Positions 32,896-46,000 of a stretch of DNA of 64,000 nucleotides are shown piece after piece (the first letter of the stretch is position 1; each line of letters begins with the position of its first letter). Origin of the DNA: Mytilus edulis (Eukaryota > Mollusca > Bivalvia > Mytilida > Mytilidae). Below the pieces are notes generated by a model. It had not been told where the DNA came from and ran no database searches. It was given only the letters and a program-made list of their open reading frames with translations. The translations under genes and the position numbers were made by a program. The stretch covers positions 85,252,592-85,316,591 of the forward strand of contig NC_092347.1 of assembly GCF_963676685.1 (NCBI RefSeq), given 5' to 3'.

Positions 32896-33903
32896 ACAAC
32901 AATAAGTTTTCATGAGGGGTCATATATTTTCTAAATTCTTTATGACGTAAAAATTTTACAGTAACTTTTGTGATTTCCACTGTTGATTTTTACATTTTTT
33001 TCAACAACAGCAGATTCGTAACTTTCTAAATTTCTTTTCATTGTGTTCTCATTTTTCATTTTTTTGTATGAATTTACATACATCAATCTGTGAGAAACTT
33101 TTCCTGATTGTCTAGCTGCTTCGGATGACAACTTGTTAACAAATAGTTTTTGCTTGACAGTTTACCGGAAGTTAAACTCGGGGGCTTGATATGAATTTTG
33201 AGGGCTGATATCAATATTGGCCCCGAGGGCTGATGACCAACCTTGGCTAATATTGGCCATGCAAAAACATACATATCAGTTCAAAATATGTGATAATATT
33301 TAATATTTTTTCTGATGAGGGAAATGCTGTATAGAATCTTATCATATGATTGTCCTGTTGCAAACACTACATGGTGCATTTAGAATTAATTTTTATGTTA
33401 CAAATAAAATGCGCGCTTAAAACTATCAATCTATAAATAATTAAAAACCCTTAAACAATCATATGCTCCGAAAATACAATCTTGGATATGATTATATATT
33501 AAATATGAAATAAATATATATCTATGAATATTAAAAACTTGATCAGAAGAGAAGGAACAAAATTTGCAAGTATCACCTGATATTACTCTTGAAAAAGGGT
33601 AAGACTAAGAACAAATACCAGTAAAACGGTGAAAATTTTGACATCAGATGTTGTTCTTAATCTTGAAGAAGCTTCTGTCCAAGTTATATAAATAAGATTT
33701 GAAAAAGTTATTGTAGCCTAAAATCCACACTATATCTAAATGTTAACTGCCAAGTCAATCTATCAGTAAAATACAGAATAATAACTCAACATTTTACTGT
33801 GAATAAATTGTTTTCATCATTGAGAAGCTTCTATCTAAGTGTTTTAATATTCTATTACATTTTGACAAGTTATTGATGTTTGAAAAACTTTAACACATTC
33901 TGA

Positions 33904-34108
33904 GCATAAGTATACATAAGGTGTACTGACAACCCATCGTCTCTGATGTATTGGGTGCAATCAACAGTTTTTTTCTATGACGTCACATTTTGAGGGACCA
34001 TGCATAAGTATACATAAGGTGTACTGACAACCCATCGTCTCTGATGTATTGGGTGCAATCAACAGTTTTTTTCTACGACGTCACATTTTGAGGGACCATG
34101 CATAAGTA
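33904..34108. repeat. 98-bp tandem duplication
   Basis: GCATAAGTATACATAAGGTG through CACATTTTGAGGGACCAT occurs twice (from 33904 and 34002) and begins a third time at 34100. The two full copies differ by a single base by eye (CTATGACG versus CTACGACG), so the duplication is recent. Confidence 0.9.
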
Positions 34109-34805
34109 ACCCTTAGTGGTGGACTGATAAATAAAGATACTTGTATAAAACTAGATATCACTGGAATCAGAATGTTCTCTAGTTTATAATGAAATAAAAA
34201 TAATGTGTACTTTTAATATATTAAAAATATTCCATCCAATGAACATGGGGGAAAAAAGGTCTAACTTGAACATAAAAAACTTGAAACCAGGTCATGTGCA
34301 CACCCATGAAGACATGATCCATGCACATTTTACATGATCAAAACTGTATGAAATTTGTAGATTTTTACCTGGCCTTTCAAAAAAAATCTTGTTTCAGGGT
34401 ACGGTTTCCTGCTCCGAAAAGAGCTACAGTGGCTGCAAATAAGTTTTCAATTTTAACTGCCAAAAAAACAGGATGTTTACAGTGTTGTCTCCCCTCAAAA
34501 CATGTAAAGTTAATATAATTTTTAAAATTATTTCAATCATTCAACCTGTTTTAATTGAAAGCTAATTAACTAATTTTTACAACCAAATACAAAAAACATG
34601 ATACTTTTTCACCAATTGAGTAAATAAACAGGGGTTTCCCTCCATGCACCTCTTTTATAGCACCCATTGTACAATTTCTATTTCTGGATTCCCTGCTTTT
34701 CATTATCGGTAATATCAAAATATATTGTAATTTGCAATCATTTTTCACAGAAAATATAAGAACACAGCTCATACGGTGATATGATATAAATTTCAATAAC
34801 AATAA

Positions 34806-35283
34806 AATCATTCCACAGTGTATTAGAGTTATCATTCCACAGTGGATTAGAGTTATCATTCCACAGTGGATTAGAGTTATCATTTCACAGTGGATTAGAG
34901 TTATCATTCCACAGTGGATTAGAGTTATCATTCCACAGTGGATTAGAGTTATCATTCCACAGTGTATTAGAGTTTTATCATTCCACAGTGTGCATGGTGT
35001 ATTAGAGTTATCATTCCACAGTGGATTAGAGTTATCATTCCACGGTGGATTAGAGTTATCATTCCACAGTGGATTTAATAGAGTGATCATTCCACAGTGG
35101 ATTAGAGTGATCATTCCACAGTGGATTAGAGTGATCATTCCACAGTGTATTAGAGTTTTATCATTCCACAGTGTACATGGTGTATTAGAGTTATCATTCC
35201 ACAGTGTTTTAGAGTTATCATTCCACAGTGTACATGGTGTATTAGAGTTATCATTCCACAGTGTACATGGTGTATTAGAGTTA
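34806..35283. repeat. 24-bp minisatellite
   Basis: About twenty units of TCATTCCACAGTGGATTAGAGTTA with local variants; some contain a 13-15 bp insertion (GTACATGGTG / GTGCATGGTG). Since 24 is a multiple of 3, ORFs remain open on both strands, such as MITLIHCG octapeptide repeats on the minus strand and SFHSGLEL on the plus. These are not credible genes. Confidence 0.9.
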
Positions 35284-35713
35284 TGTTGGAAAAGACCAAT
35301 GATTTACTGTCAAATTTTGAAAAAAAGGTCAAAAACAAATTCTCCTACACTTGTTTAAAAACGTAAATATGACTATAAAACTAATAGTGATACTGATATT
35401 TATAAACAAACATTTACAACAAATGTTTTTTTATAAAGATTTGTAAAACACTGAAATATAAAGGTCTATGTAAAAAGCATAACATATAAACATGATCAAC
35501 AAAAACAACTAAACAAAAAAATTCCACAAGAAGAAAAACTTGCTATTCATCAGAGTTTCTACCTGATATTTATGGCACTATGAATATGGATAATCACAGG
35601 ATACTTAATAATTTGTATCAATCAGTAATAAAACTATGGCTATAATGAGCATGCATATATATATAGCATAAACAGACTACCGGTACATGTATCAACAACT
35701 CCTGAACAAATGT

Positions 35714-38152
35714 TCATCCAAAATGTACAATGGAGGCACACATTGCAACAAACACAGCTGTGTCATACAAATGGTCAATGATGAAAACAATCACTGATCT
35801 ACAGGAAAACAAACAGTGAGGGATGTCACTAATGGTTACCAGAACTCCAAGTCCAACACCGACTCTGATGGCACCTTCTACTCCAGATATGCCAAGATAA
35901 GACCTGTAATATAATAGCAATTTATTCTTACTTGATTACATTAAGATCTTTGTAAACAGATTGTTAGAGCTTTTTTGTGTGTGCAGTAAAACATTTAAGA
36001 TATTGAATAGGACCAATACTAAAATTAGCTTTATCTATAATACTAAAATTACGAGGTCCAATTTGTTAGCCGTCATCACGTAAAAACGACGAATCACAGA
36101 ATTCAACTTTGTATATAACTAATATAGTACAAAGGTGTAGATTAAAAATTACACCACTCCAGGCCCTTTTGTTTTCCACGTAATTAATATTGCCAATAAT
36201 TAAGAAGTTCCGGGTCGAGTCCGCTCCCGATACCAATAGTATATTCACCTGTTACCTATGACCTTATCTGTACGTTCCGCATCTGACAGGCGCACCACCA
36301 AACGTTGTATTCAGGATTAATATGCTATACACACGGGTCATAACCACAGGGTTGACACTACTAAATTGTCAAATTGTTACCGATTGTAGTATTTTAATCA
36401 GTAAGACTTTCTAAGATAACAATACGAATACTAAAAATCTGGACTAAAAATAAGGCGTATAGGTACAGTTTTCAATTTGTTAGTGGGCATGACGTAAAAC
36501 AGCGAAGCAAAGAATTCAACTTTATTTATAACTTATATAGGACAATGCTGTTGATTAAAAAATACTCCTTTCCAGGACCTTTTGTTTTCCAAATTATTAA
36601 TATTATTGTTTCAGTTCGACGGGTTCAAACAGAAAGACTTGAAAGCAGAGAAATACTGTGTATCTTATAATCGGCATGACTTTATCAGATGACAATACTA
36701 ATACTAAAAGAAGGCTTGCGCATAGTTATATACTTTAATTCAGTCACGGACCCGTGATATCACGGGTTTGTTCTAGTATAAAATATAATTACAGCATAAC
36801 CCAAGAATACACCTCATCCCAAACCCCGCTGACCCAGTGGCATGAACTTTTGACCTCAACAACAATCACTTTTCCATTGTGGCGTCAGATATTTTGTTTT
36901 ATGACGTCAAAATTTTACGGGAACCTGTGTGATATCCAGTAATGGCGGACAAATAGCGATAAGGTGTATAGTAAAAGCATGCAAGTACCCTTTAGATGCA
37001 ATCTGAGTCATCATGGAAGCATTAACCAGGAATAATATACTGTGGATTCATTATTACTTATGGGATACATTTCATGAATTTTGTTGATGTTAGTACACCA
37101 ATAATTTCAATGTTCAACAGTATACATATTTACTATAGATTTGTATACGGACTTTGGCAAAAACCATCAAAAACCATTTGTTCCTCTACCCTGGAAAATT
37201 GGATCAACTAAACAAGAAGTTTCAAACATATTGTCATACTAAGTATCAACCCCACTTCTAATTTTAATAAGGAACCAGAAAAGAGGAATTTGGTGTATGA
37301 AAAGCAGTTACAAGTAACTAATCATTGTCAAGCTCACAGCAGACTGATTATGAAGTCATGATGTTTAGAAGTACAGGAAGAATGTTTGATTATGTGGTCA
37401 GGCTTCCCTAAATGTATATCACACTTTCCTGTAAACTTATGCTCATTTTAAATTTTTCTTTTGCGGAAAATTCTCAATGGTTTCTGTTATCTGTGTTAAT
37501 TGAATATCAGGCTATAAAATTAAGACACCAAACAACACACTTAAACATATTTCTCCACATTGATTTTTATAGAAAGAGTCCATAATACGTATGAACCATT
37601 CTTTTGGCAAATATGGTCAATTTCATTTGATTATTTAACCTTAAAATTTTCAGGTAAGGATCATGAGAAACAATTGTTTATGTCAGGTAAATCTAAGGAA
37701 CATGTGAAGTCACCAGTGACCTCATTTCATTCAATTTGATTTTTGTAAAATATCTTTTCATGACCAAGATGATACAGATGTATATGTTTTTTTTTATTTA
37801 TTCTGTTCCAAATTTATTGTTTTTTTGTTTGTTGTTGTTATTTAAAAAAAAAGAGGTTCTGTTTACATTCAATTGAATAGTTGTACTTTTGAAATTTCTT
37901 ATAATATTTATAGTCTTACAGTAGTATGTAATGAAGAACCAGAGCAAGACAAGCTTGTCCAACAATACAGACACCAATCGCAACAGGAAAATTGCCTTCT
38001 CTACTGATCTGTTCTGAAGACTTCCCAGGATAGTTGTTGTTCATCCATGGTTTGCCAAGGAAGTATGAGGAATACCATATTGTTCCAATGATCTGACTTG
38101 CTACAACGCTTATGATTACACCCAACATATCGGAATCTACAAAGTTATTCAT
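35714..38152 (-). CDS. DUF1761-family small membrane protein
   Basis: Two coding exons, 37920-38152 and 35714-35903 (minus), joined in phase by GT/AG to 423 nt, 140 aa plus stop, the usual size for this family. The N-terminus has a hydrophobic helix (about 9-27) followed by IWYSSYFLGKPWM (25-37), the conserved WYS..FGK.WM block of DUF1761. Three more hydrophobic segments follow at about 54-78, 88-108 and 117-139, suggesting four membrane helices. Function is unknown. The ATG at 38152 is chosen because it gives a family-like N-terminus. However, TTTGTAG at 38137-38143 could be a splice acceptor and CCAG/GTAAG at 38786 a matching donor of an upstream exon. In that case translation would begin at the internal ATG of MLGVIIS. 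The 2 kb intron is repeat-rich. Confidence 0.88.
36000..36775. repeat. Diverged tandem copies in the DUF1761 intron
   Basis: Two blocks about 420 bp apart share CAATTTGTTAG, ATCACGTAAAAACGACGAA / ATGACGTAAAACAGCGAAG, AGAATTCAACTTT, TATAACT.ATATAG and CCTTTTGTTTTCC. They appear to be old copies of one repeat. The right edge holds CACGGACCCGTGATATCACG (36745), a self-complementary block. Confidence 0.65.
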
Positions 38153-38982
38153 ATACGTAATAAATTATCATTTTTATCTTTCAAAGTGTCCAAATTAATA
38201 ATTGTAAGGGGGCCCACTCCAGTCATGCTTCAGTGATTTCCTATATATATTGAACCATTTTTTTCGTCAAGGGGCCAGTTCAAGCCCTATGTAAGTCTTC
38301 TATGATTTGCTTTAATGTTTTTATTTGTTTATGTTTTTGGTATTTTGTAATATAATTGAAATTAAGTGTGTTTTCTATTACAAGTCTTTTGTAATTCCAC
38401 TACCTGTTGATAACAGTACATGACCATGATGACAGTAGACAATTAAATACTATAATATATAAAGATTTTTTTTTATTCATGACAAATGAAGTAACTTTAA
38501 CAAAGGGTGAGAGAGTTATAATGAAAATATACAAGTGGGTATAAACTACTAAAAGTTGACAATCAAGTCAACAGTACTATTTTTTTTTTAATATCAAAAT
38601 AGTTTTTTTGTTTCCATTTTAAGGTTCATCATAAGGAATTGAAAAATATGGCCGTGTTTACACCTCCAAAATTACTATGAGTACAGACAAACTGGTACAT
38701 CCAGGAAAGTTTTAAGGCATGGCAGGAACTAGATATATAAAAGTTATATGAAGTCTAGCTACGTTTCAGAAAATTATAAACTTACCTGGATTTCGATGTT
38801 CATTTTTTTCCAGTCTGCAGAAGATAGCAAAATAAACAAACACCTGAGTTTCATTTGATACGGTCCACTCAGTTACACAGTATACACCTGTTAAATCACC
38901 TATTGTTTACAGGTGTCTATTGTCCATCTATTGTCCATTTAAATCAATACTACTCACAACATTGATTATATGAGGGGAGCTT

Positions 38983-39134
38983 CAGTGGCGGATCCAGCCA
39001 TTTTAAAAAGGGGGGGTTCCCAACCCAGAGTAAAGGGGGGGTTCCAACTATATGCTCCCATTCAAATGCATTGATCGGCCAAAAAAAAGGGGGGTTCCAA
39101 CCCCGGACCCCCCCCCCCCCTGGATCCGCCACTG
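38983..39134. mobile_element. MITE of the CAGTGGCGGATCC family, copy 2
   Basis: The termini are CAGTGGCGGATCCAG and CTGGATCCGCCACTG with flanking AGCTT (38978-38982 and 39135-39139). It is almost identical to 767-925 apart from G/C-run lengths, pointing to recent activity. It sits between the DUF1761 and SNAPC3 start sites, close to the possible 5' exon of DUF1761. Confidence 0.88.
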
Positions 39135-39778
39135 AGCTTCTCAATCGTTTTCACTACTTAGTTAATTTTTGCACCTTCTGCAGGAACGAAAAAAATGGAT
39201 AGCAAAATCTAGAAAAGTTTATAATTTTCTGAAACATAAAATGCATTTAAAATTTATATAACTAGTTCCTGCCATCCCTTAAAACTGTTGCAGGTGTATA
39301 TGTTAGTCTGTACTCAGAGTAAAATTTGGGGTGTAAATACGGCCATTTTAGCCAAAAGGTTATGACATAGATGTAATCTATGGTTATGATGAACCTTAAC
39401 TGTTACAATAAGCTTAATTGGGAAAGACTCAGTTAGATATTGTTTATCACTCTCAATGAAGGGATTTTACCACAGGCAGTGTCTCAATCAGAAACATATA
39501 TATTTAAAAACATGTATAATTTTGTTAACTGTCCCCAGTCTCAATTATTCAATTTAAAATGCTGTTTAATTTATATTAACAGAATATTACAAACTGATTT
39601 GGTCAAAACAGAGACATATAATACAATAGTATTATATGTCTCTGGTCAAAAACATCAATTAACCATTCCAATAATGGGCCTTACCACTTAATTTGTCTTC
39701 AACAAGAAATAAATCTAATACACCGGTCAAATGTTAGTGTCAGTAATTTTGCTGTTGTTGTTTACGTTTTGTAAACTA

Positions 39779-39801
39779 CACGTGGATAATTCCCGCCAAA
39801 A
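39779..39801. promoter_or_regulatory. E-box and E2F-like site upstream of SNAPC3
   Basis: CACGTG at 39779-39784 is a perfect E-box. ATTCCCGCCAAAA at 39789-39801 is, on the minus strand, TTTTGGCGGGAAT, matching the E2F consensus closely. They are about 215-235 bp before the SNAPC3 ATG in otherwise AT-rich sequence. A promoter function is inferred from motif and position only. Confidence 0.45.
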
Positions 39802-40014
39802 TTTGGAGGAAAACGAATAAAAGTAAAAAATCTTTTACCCTTATTGCTTATATAATTTACTTTGACTCTATAGTTATAAAATACTACAGTGAGTAAACAT
39901 GTTAGCTATAGCATAATATGTTGTGTTGTAACGTCATTAGATCTAATATTTTTTAAACAGTAACGATTAAATCTTTTTGTCTAAAAATTCGTAATATGGA
40001 AAATTATTTTATAA

Positions 40015-43000
40015 ATGGAAGCTGGACAGGGACATATTCGCGGTGCGACAGAGTTGATAAACATTCGCGAATTCATTCAGAAATGGGATTCAACAGTAAT
40101 ACCTGGTATTTCTGAGACGGATAAGAAGTATACTCCAATGAGAGATGTTCTAGCTCAAGAACTGGAAGTTGAAAGACAAACAATAGCCGAATTAGAGAGT
40201 GTTTGCAAGTAAGCGAAGGGAGAAAACTCTGTCTGAACTATGACTTATTTGTAAATATGTTCATTTAGATTAATTTTTTCAATAGACTATACATAGATAA
40301 ACTCCTAATGATGCACCAAACCAACAATACCAAACAAAAAATACCCTAAAAATTCTGATTTGTAGCAATTAAGTGGGTCTCACTGGGGTCTAAGTGTGAA
40401 GAGGGATTGCTGAATTTTTGTAAGTGTGACAAGTGACAGTCAAATTATTGTGCTGTGAAAACGGGAAATGATGTCTAGCGGGATACAAGAAATTACAAAA
40501 AAAAAATGAGAATTGCTTACAATATAGTGTACAGATCCGAAATCAGAACATATGTCACAGAATGTTAGTTCCGTCAAAATATTTATTCCAAAGATAATTT
40601 ATTATGTAACAAAAGTTCCAATTGGAATTATTGTTATGTGATATTTATTCCATCAGCATAATAAAAGGAACAATGCCTCAGAATTTTTGTCACATAAAAC
40701 AAATTCCAATAGGATGTTTTATTACATAATAAATTTTCTTTGGAATAAATATTATGGTGGAAATTTCATCTTATGACTGGTATAACATTTTGACTTTTAT
40801 CATTTTAACATACATGTATCATTCATTAAAATGAAAAAAAATGGGGAAAAATCTTATGTAATAGTTATTCCGATTGGAAAAAAAATATTAATATTATTCT
40901 GATTGGAAAAATATTATATAATATCATTTCCGATCCAAAAATTTTATTTTATATTCTTTCCATAACTAATGCCGGAATGGTAAATTGGTATTTATAATGA
41001 TTATAAGAACAGGTATCGTGAATATGGGAAATAATTGTTCCCAATGTTGTAGACATTAAAGAATCAATTCTCATTACAATGATTACATATATAATTATCA
41101 TTTATATTTCACAGCTAAACTTTTTAACATAATTACATACTTTAAGAAGATAAATCTTTTCTCTTACTCATTAGCTTCCATGTTTCAGTATACATTCAGG
41201 TGAATATATCTAACTCATTAACACTTTTCATTTTTCATAATAATCATATAATTAGCATTTAAAACCTGTTTTGATTTAGAATATAATCAGCATTTAACAC
41301 ATGTTTAAAAACTGTTTTTATTTATATAATAATCAATTAGGTGTAAACTAAACTTCAGCATAATTGGAACATTTGTTATACTCATCACATATAAGATAAG
41401 TTCCTAATATCAGTGGAACAAATATAATACAGATGGAAAAAGTATTCCATGACATAATTTCCGCAGAACAAATATTATTATGATATTGTTTCCCTCAGGA
41501 ACAAATCTTATTCGCAACAAATATACATTGACAACTTGAGGGTAATAATATCAATGGCCATTACCGTTTGACACCAAACAGTCATTTTCGGCTACCATTA
41601 GTGTCAAATATGATAAAATTTTACCCTGATTGATCAAAATATCCTTATTGGGATTTTACAGAGGACTCAAATAATAATCATTGCCGACATTTCTGAAAAA
41701 ATTCAACGTGATTTGTCAAAATAAGTGAACATTTTATTGTTAAAATTTACTGTTAACGTCATTTGGCAAGAATTTTTACGATTATTTGTCATGAAGTACG
41801 CCCATTTTATGTTTCAGTGCAAATAATTTACTGTGTGGAGAAGAAAAAACAGACATATCAATGTTGTCATGTATTCCAGAATCTGTAGACTTGGTCTCAG
41901 TCAGGTAAGTCAGACATATCAATTTTGTCATGTATTCCAGAATCTGTAGACTTGGTCTCAGTCAGGTAAGTCAGACATATCAATGTTGTCATGTATTCCA
42001 GAATCTGTAGACCTGGTTTCAGTCAGGTAAGTCAGACATATCAATGTTGTCATGTATTCCAGAATCTGTAGACTTGGTCTCAGTCAGGTAAGTCAGACAT
42101 ATCAATGTTGTCATGTATTCCAGAATCTGTTGACTTGGTCTCAGTCAGGCTAGTTAGACATATCAATGTTGTCATGTATTTCATTTTTGTGGTTCAACTG
42201 TACCCAAGAAAGCCATGAAAATTGGTATCCAACAAATGATACTGAATCCATAGTAAAGAATAAATGTCAGAATATTTCACAGCTATTATCATGACTCTTT
42301 ATCATTCAACAGCTGGTTGTTTTATCATTTTTATGGTATGAGCATATCAGTTGTTCATGATGCAACTGTCTACACATAGCAGTGTGTCAAACAACCCTTA
42401 AAATCATTTTATCTTGAGGTCTGGCTTAACTCCAAGGCAATTTTCTATATATATTTGTCCTACTAACAAAGAAACTTTTAACATGTTTAAATTATGGGTG
42501 TCACATTCCTGAAATTATTTGTGTAAACATTTTTAAGGAAAAAATTAGATTGTTATGATTTCATTATCTTCCTGTGGTGAAACAATCAAGTGTGACTTTA
42601 CATTTAAGGTATTACAATTAAAATGTATTTAATAGTTGTTTATTATCATTCACATATATTACACAGGATGCAGAAAAGGGAACTGGAGAGACGAGAAGCA
42701 GATAAAATATATAAAACAACAGTGTTGAGGAGATTAAAATACTCAAGCCTGGATGAGAAAAATGTAAAGAATTAGAAGTAGCTTTAAATGGGATTCAAAT
42801 CTGTTACTGAATTCAGTGTTATCCACCAATTTTTTTGTATACAGGAGAGGGAGGTGGGATTATATTGGTGAATGGACTTCTCAAAACTTCAAATGCACTT
42901 ATAAGTTTCCCAGTGATATCTTTGTCTTTGACTGTCACACTAGCAGTAACAATACTTTTATAAACTGAGCAAGACTATCTACCTGATCTGTCAGCTATAT

Positions 43001-46000
43001 GCTTTATCTATAAAGTTTACATCTTTTAAGACTTAATGAAAATTACAAACCATTACCATGATTACCAAATACAATTTGTATTATTAAACATGTTAAATGA
43101 GGTCATTTTAAAGTAAATTGATCAGATTTTTGTTAATTTTTGCATAGGTGTGGTAGGTTAAACTTGTTCTGAAAATAAAATAGATTGATTGATTGTTGTT
43201 TATTCCACTTTCACCACTATTGTGCTATTTTGTAGCAGTCAGTTTTTATTGGTGGAGAAAACTAGAGTGCTCTGAGAGAACCACAACCTTCAGTAGGAAA
43301 ACTGACTGCTGTTGTCTGCTCTATGGTCAGGTTGTTGTCTCTTTGACACATTCCCCATTTCCATTCTCAATTTTAATCTCTGAAAAAAAATGTATATATC
43401 TTGTGCAAATTCATTATGGATTAATAAGACATTTTTTTTCAGAGTTCAGCATTATATCATGACCAGAAACCTGGAGAAGATCTTGGAGAATATGAAATTA
43501 ATCTTCCAAATGTCATCATAAATATTAGAGTATACCCTCCTTTTAAATTCCTGAAAATGCAGAATGTTCATAATAAGGTTTGATATTTTTACATTTCAAT
43601 CATTCTGATTTTAACAACATTTGTTAAGGTTAAATTTCAAAGTGTTATCCAGATATAAAAGCTACAATACACATATAACAACCATACAATATGGTATTAG
43701 AACATAAAAGTATATGTAGTATATGGGTCATAAAAAAAAGTGCAAATTTCGACGAGGTAATATTTTGAAAAATAATGTCATTGTTTAAAACATTTAAATG
43801 TGTCCCTCTATTCTATAGTATGGCAGCAACGATATGCAGAAATATGCAATAGTACTAAGTACTAAATATTATTGTTCAACATCAAACAACTGTTCCAATT
43901 TGTTGTTTTGGTTTATATTGTTATTCATATAGCTGTGCATTCTATTCAAGCATAAATTTCAGAATACATTTTCTTAAAAAAGTTGGCTGTCCTAATTATG
44001 GCTGTTGTAAATACTAAAAAATACACTTAGACTGAATATATATGTAAAATGTATAAGATTAAACGATAATAATATACCTAATCCTTCGTGTATGACCTAA
44101 AAACACTTTCATTCATGAATAAATAGTATTATATAGTAACACCACTGACCCTTCAGTAACTCCAATGACACAAAAGTATCACCATTGACATCACATTTCA
44201 ACATGTTCAAATTTTACTTTTTTTAAGTACTGAACACAAAGCCAAGAACACTAAGCAAAAGAAAAAGATGAAAAAATACTTATTAGGCTTAAAAACCTCA
44301 AATTACATAACATAACATCCCTTACTAAAAATGTCAATAGTGCTACTAAAGAATGTCATTGGTGTTACCAGCATACATCAGTTTGTGAAAACTTTGTAAA
44401 TGTAATACATGATATTGTTAAAACATTGTTAAACAAGAATGTGTCCCTATTACACGGATGCCCAATCTGCACTATCATTTTCTATGTTTAATGGACCATA
44501 AAAATGGGAGGAAATATCTGATTTGGCATTAAAATTAAAAAGATCATATCATAAGGAACATGTATACTAAGTTTCAAGTTGATTGGACTTCAACTTTATC
44601 AAAAAAAACTTTAACCTGAAGTGGGACAGACGGACGAACGCACGGTACAACAGACGGATGAGTGTACAGACAGACAAAAAAACAAACAGACAGACCCACA
44701 GACAAGAAACATAATGCCTATAAATGGGGCATAATAAGTATTGCTTTCCATAAATAATATGATGTTTTGCTTGTTAAATATGAAAGAAACACAAAACAAT
44801 GCTGATTGTCATGATATATTCAGTGGTGTTACTAAACTGGTCAATGATGTTATTTTATCAAAATTTTGGGCATTTTCATAGAACGTCAATCTTTCATTCT
44901 ATAAACCACCTTTTTATTTTTGATATATATCTACATGTAGCTGACTTGTGAACTATTTATTTGTTCATGCTTTACTTTGTTATCAATGAATTCATATAGT
45001 TGGACATTTTCACTAAAATATCTGTTCCTGTTATGTTGTTGCATATTCAAATTTCAAAGGATATTTTTAAAGTGAACTCAAGGTTTTAAGAAACTATTTA
45101 TATTTTTATTATTTAGATAATGCCAGATCTGAATTTTAATGTTCTCGGAACACAGAAGTTGTCTGATTTACGTGACAAGATAAGTTGTGTAAATGACCTT
45201 GCTATAGCACATGACCTTAGTGATAACCCTGACAATGAATTTATGCCATATGCAAAGGTAAGAGTTTGATGAATATTATTAGAGTTCTGTATAATAGATA
45301 AAACAAATCTTTTGTTAATGAATGATCTAAATTAATTAAAATATATCGAAAGCAAAACTGGTCTTTAATTTTGACAAAATTAAAAAATATATCAGTGTTC
45401 AAGACTTGGGTTGTTTTATTGTTCGACAAATGAAGATGAGGTTGAAAACCTAATCAAATATATTCCATCCCGTTATTTTGTGCTGAACATGACCATAAAC
45501 AAAACTGACCAGCATCATGATGGAAACTGGTTGTAAATATGGTTCAAAATAAAAAGAACAAGCTGTTTACTGATGAAATACTCATTTCATTTTGATGTCA
45601 GACTTATTATTTAGTTGGTATGTTTCTAAATACAATAAATAGAATGAGTGTTCCAAAATTATAAACTTTTTCCTTTGTTTACATAAGATGATTTGATATA
45701 TTTCGTTGATGATTTATCTTTTTACACAGGATGTATATAAGTCTGGATTTTTCTACATAGAAGGAGTGTTTTATAATGATATGAGATATCCAGAATGTCA
45801 AGACTATGGCAGGTATTGCAGATTATATCTCTGAATTCTTCTGAACCATAGACAAATATGAGATCATGCTTCCTTCAATTTCTGTATCAATATATAAGTC
45901 TTTGTTTTGCCTCATTAGTAGACAGTACATATCTCATTTTATTCATTCAGTGTTACTGTACTCAAGCCAAGATTATAGATATAGGAAGATGTGCCAATGA

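Noticed and set aside
34566-35358. ORFs of 190 and 122 codons in opposite directions
   Set aside because: They are produced by the 24-bp minisatellite; octapeptide repeats on both strands are not credible proteins.
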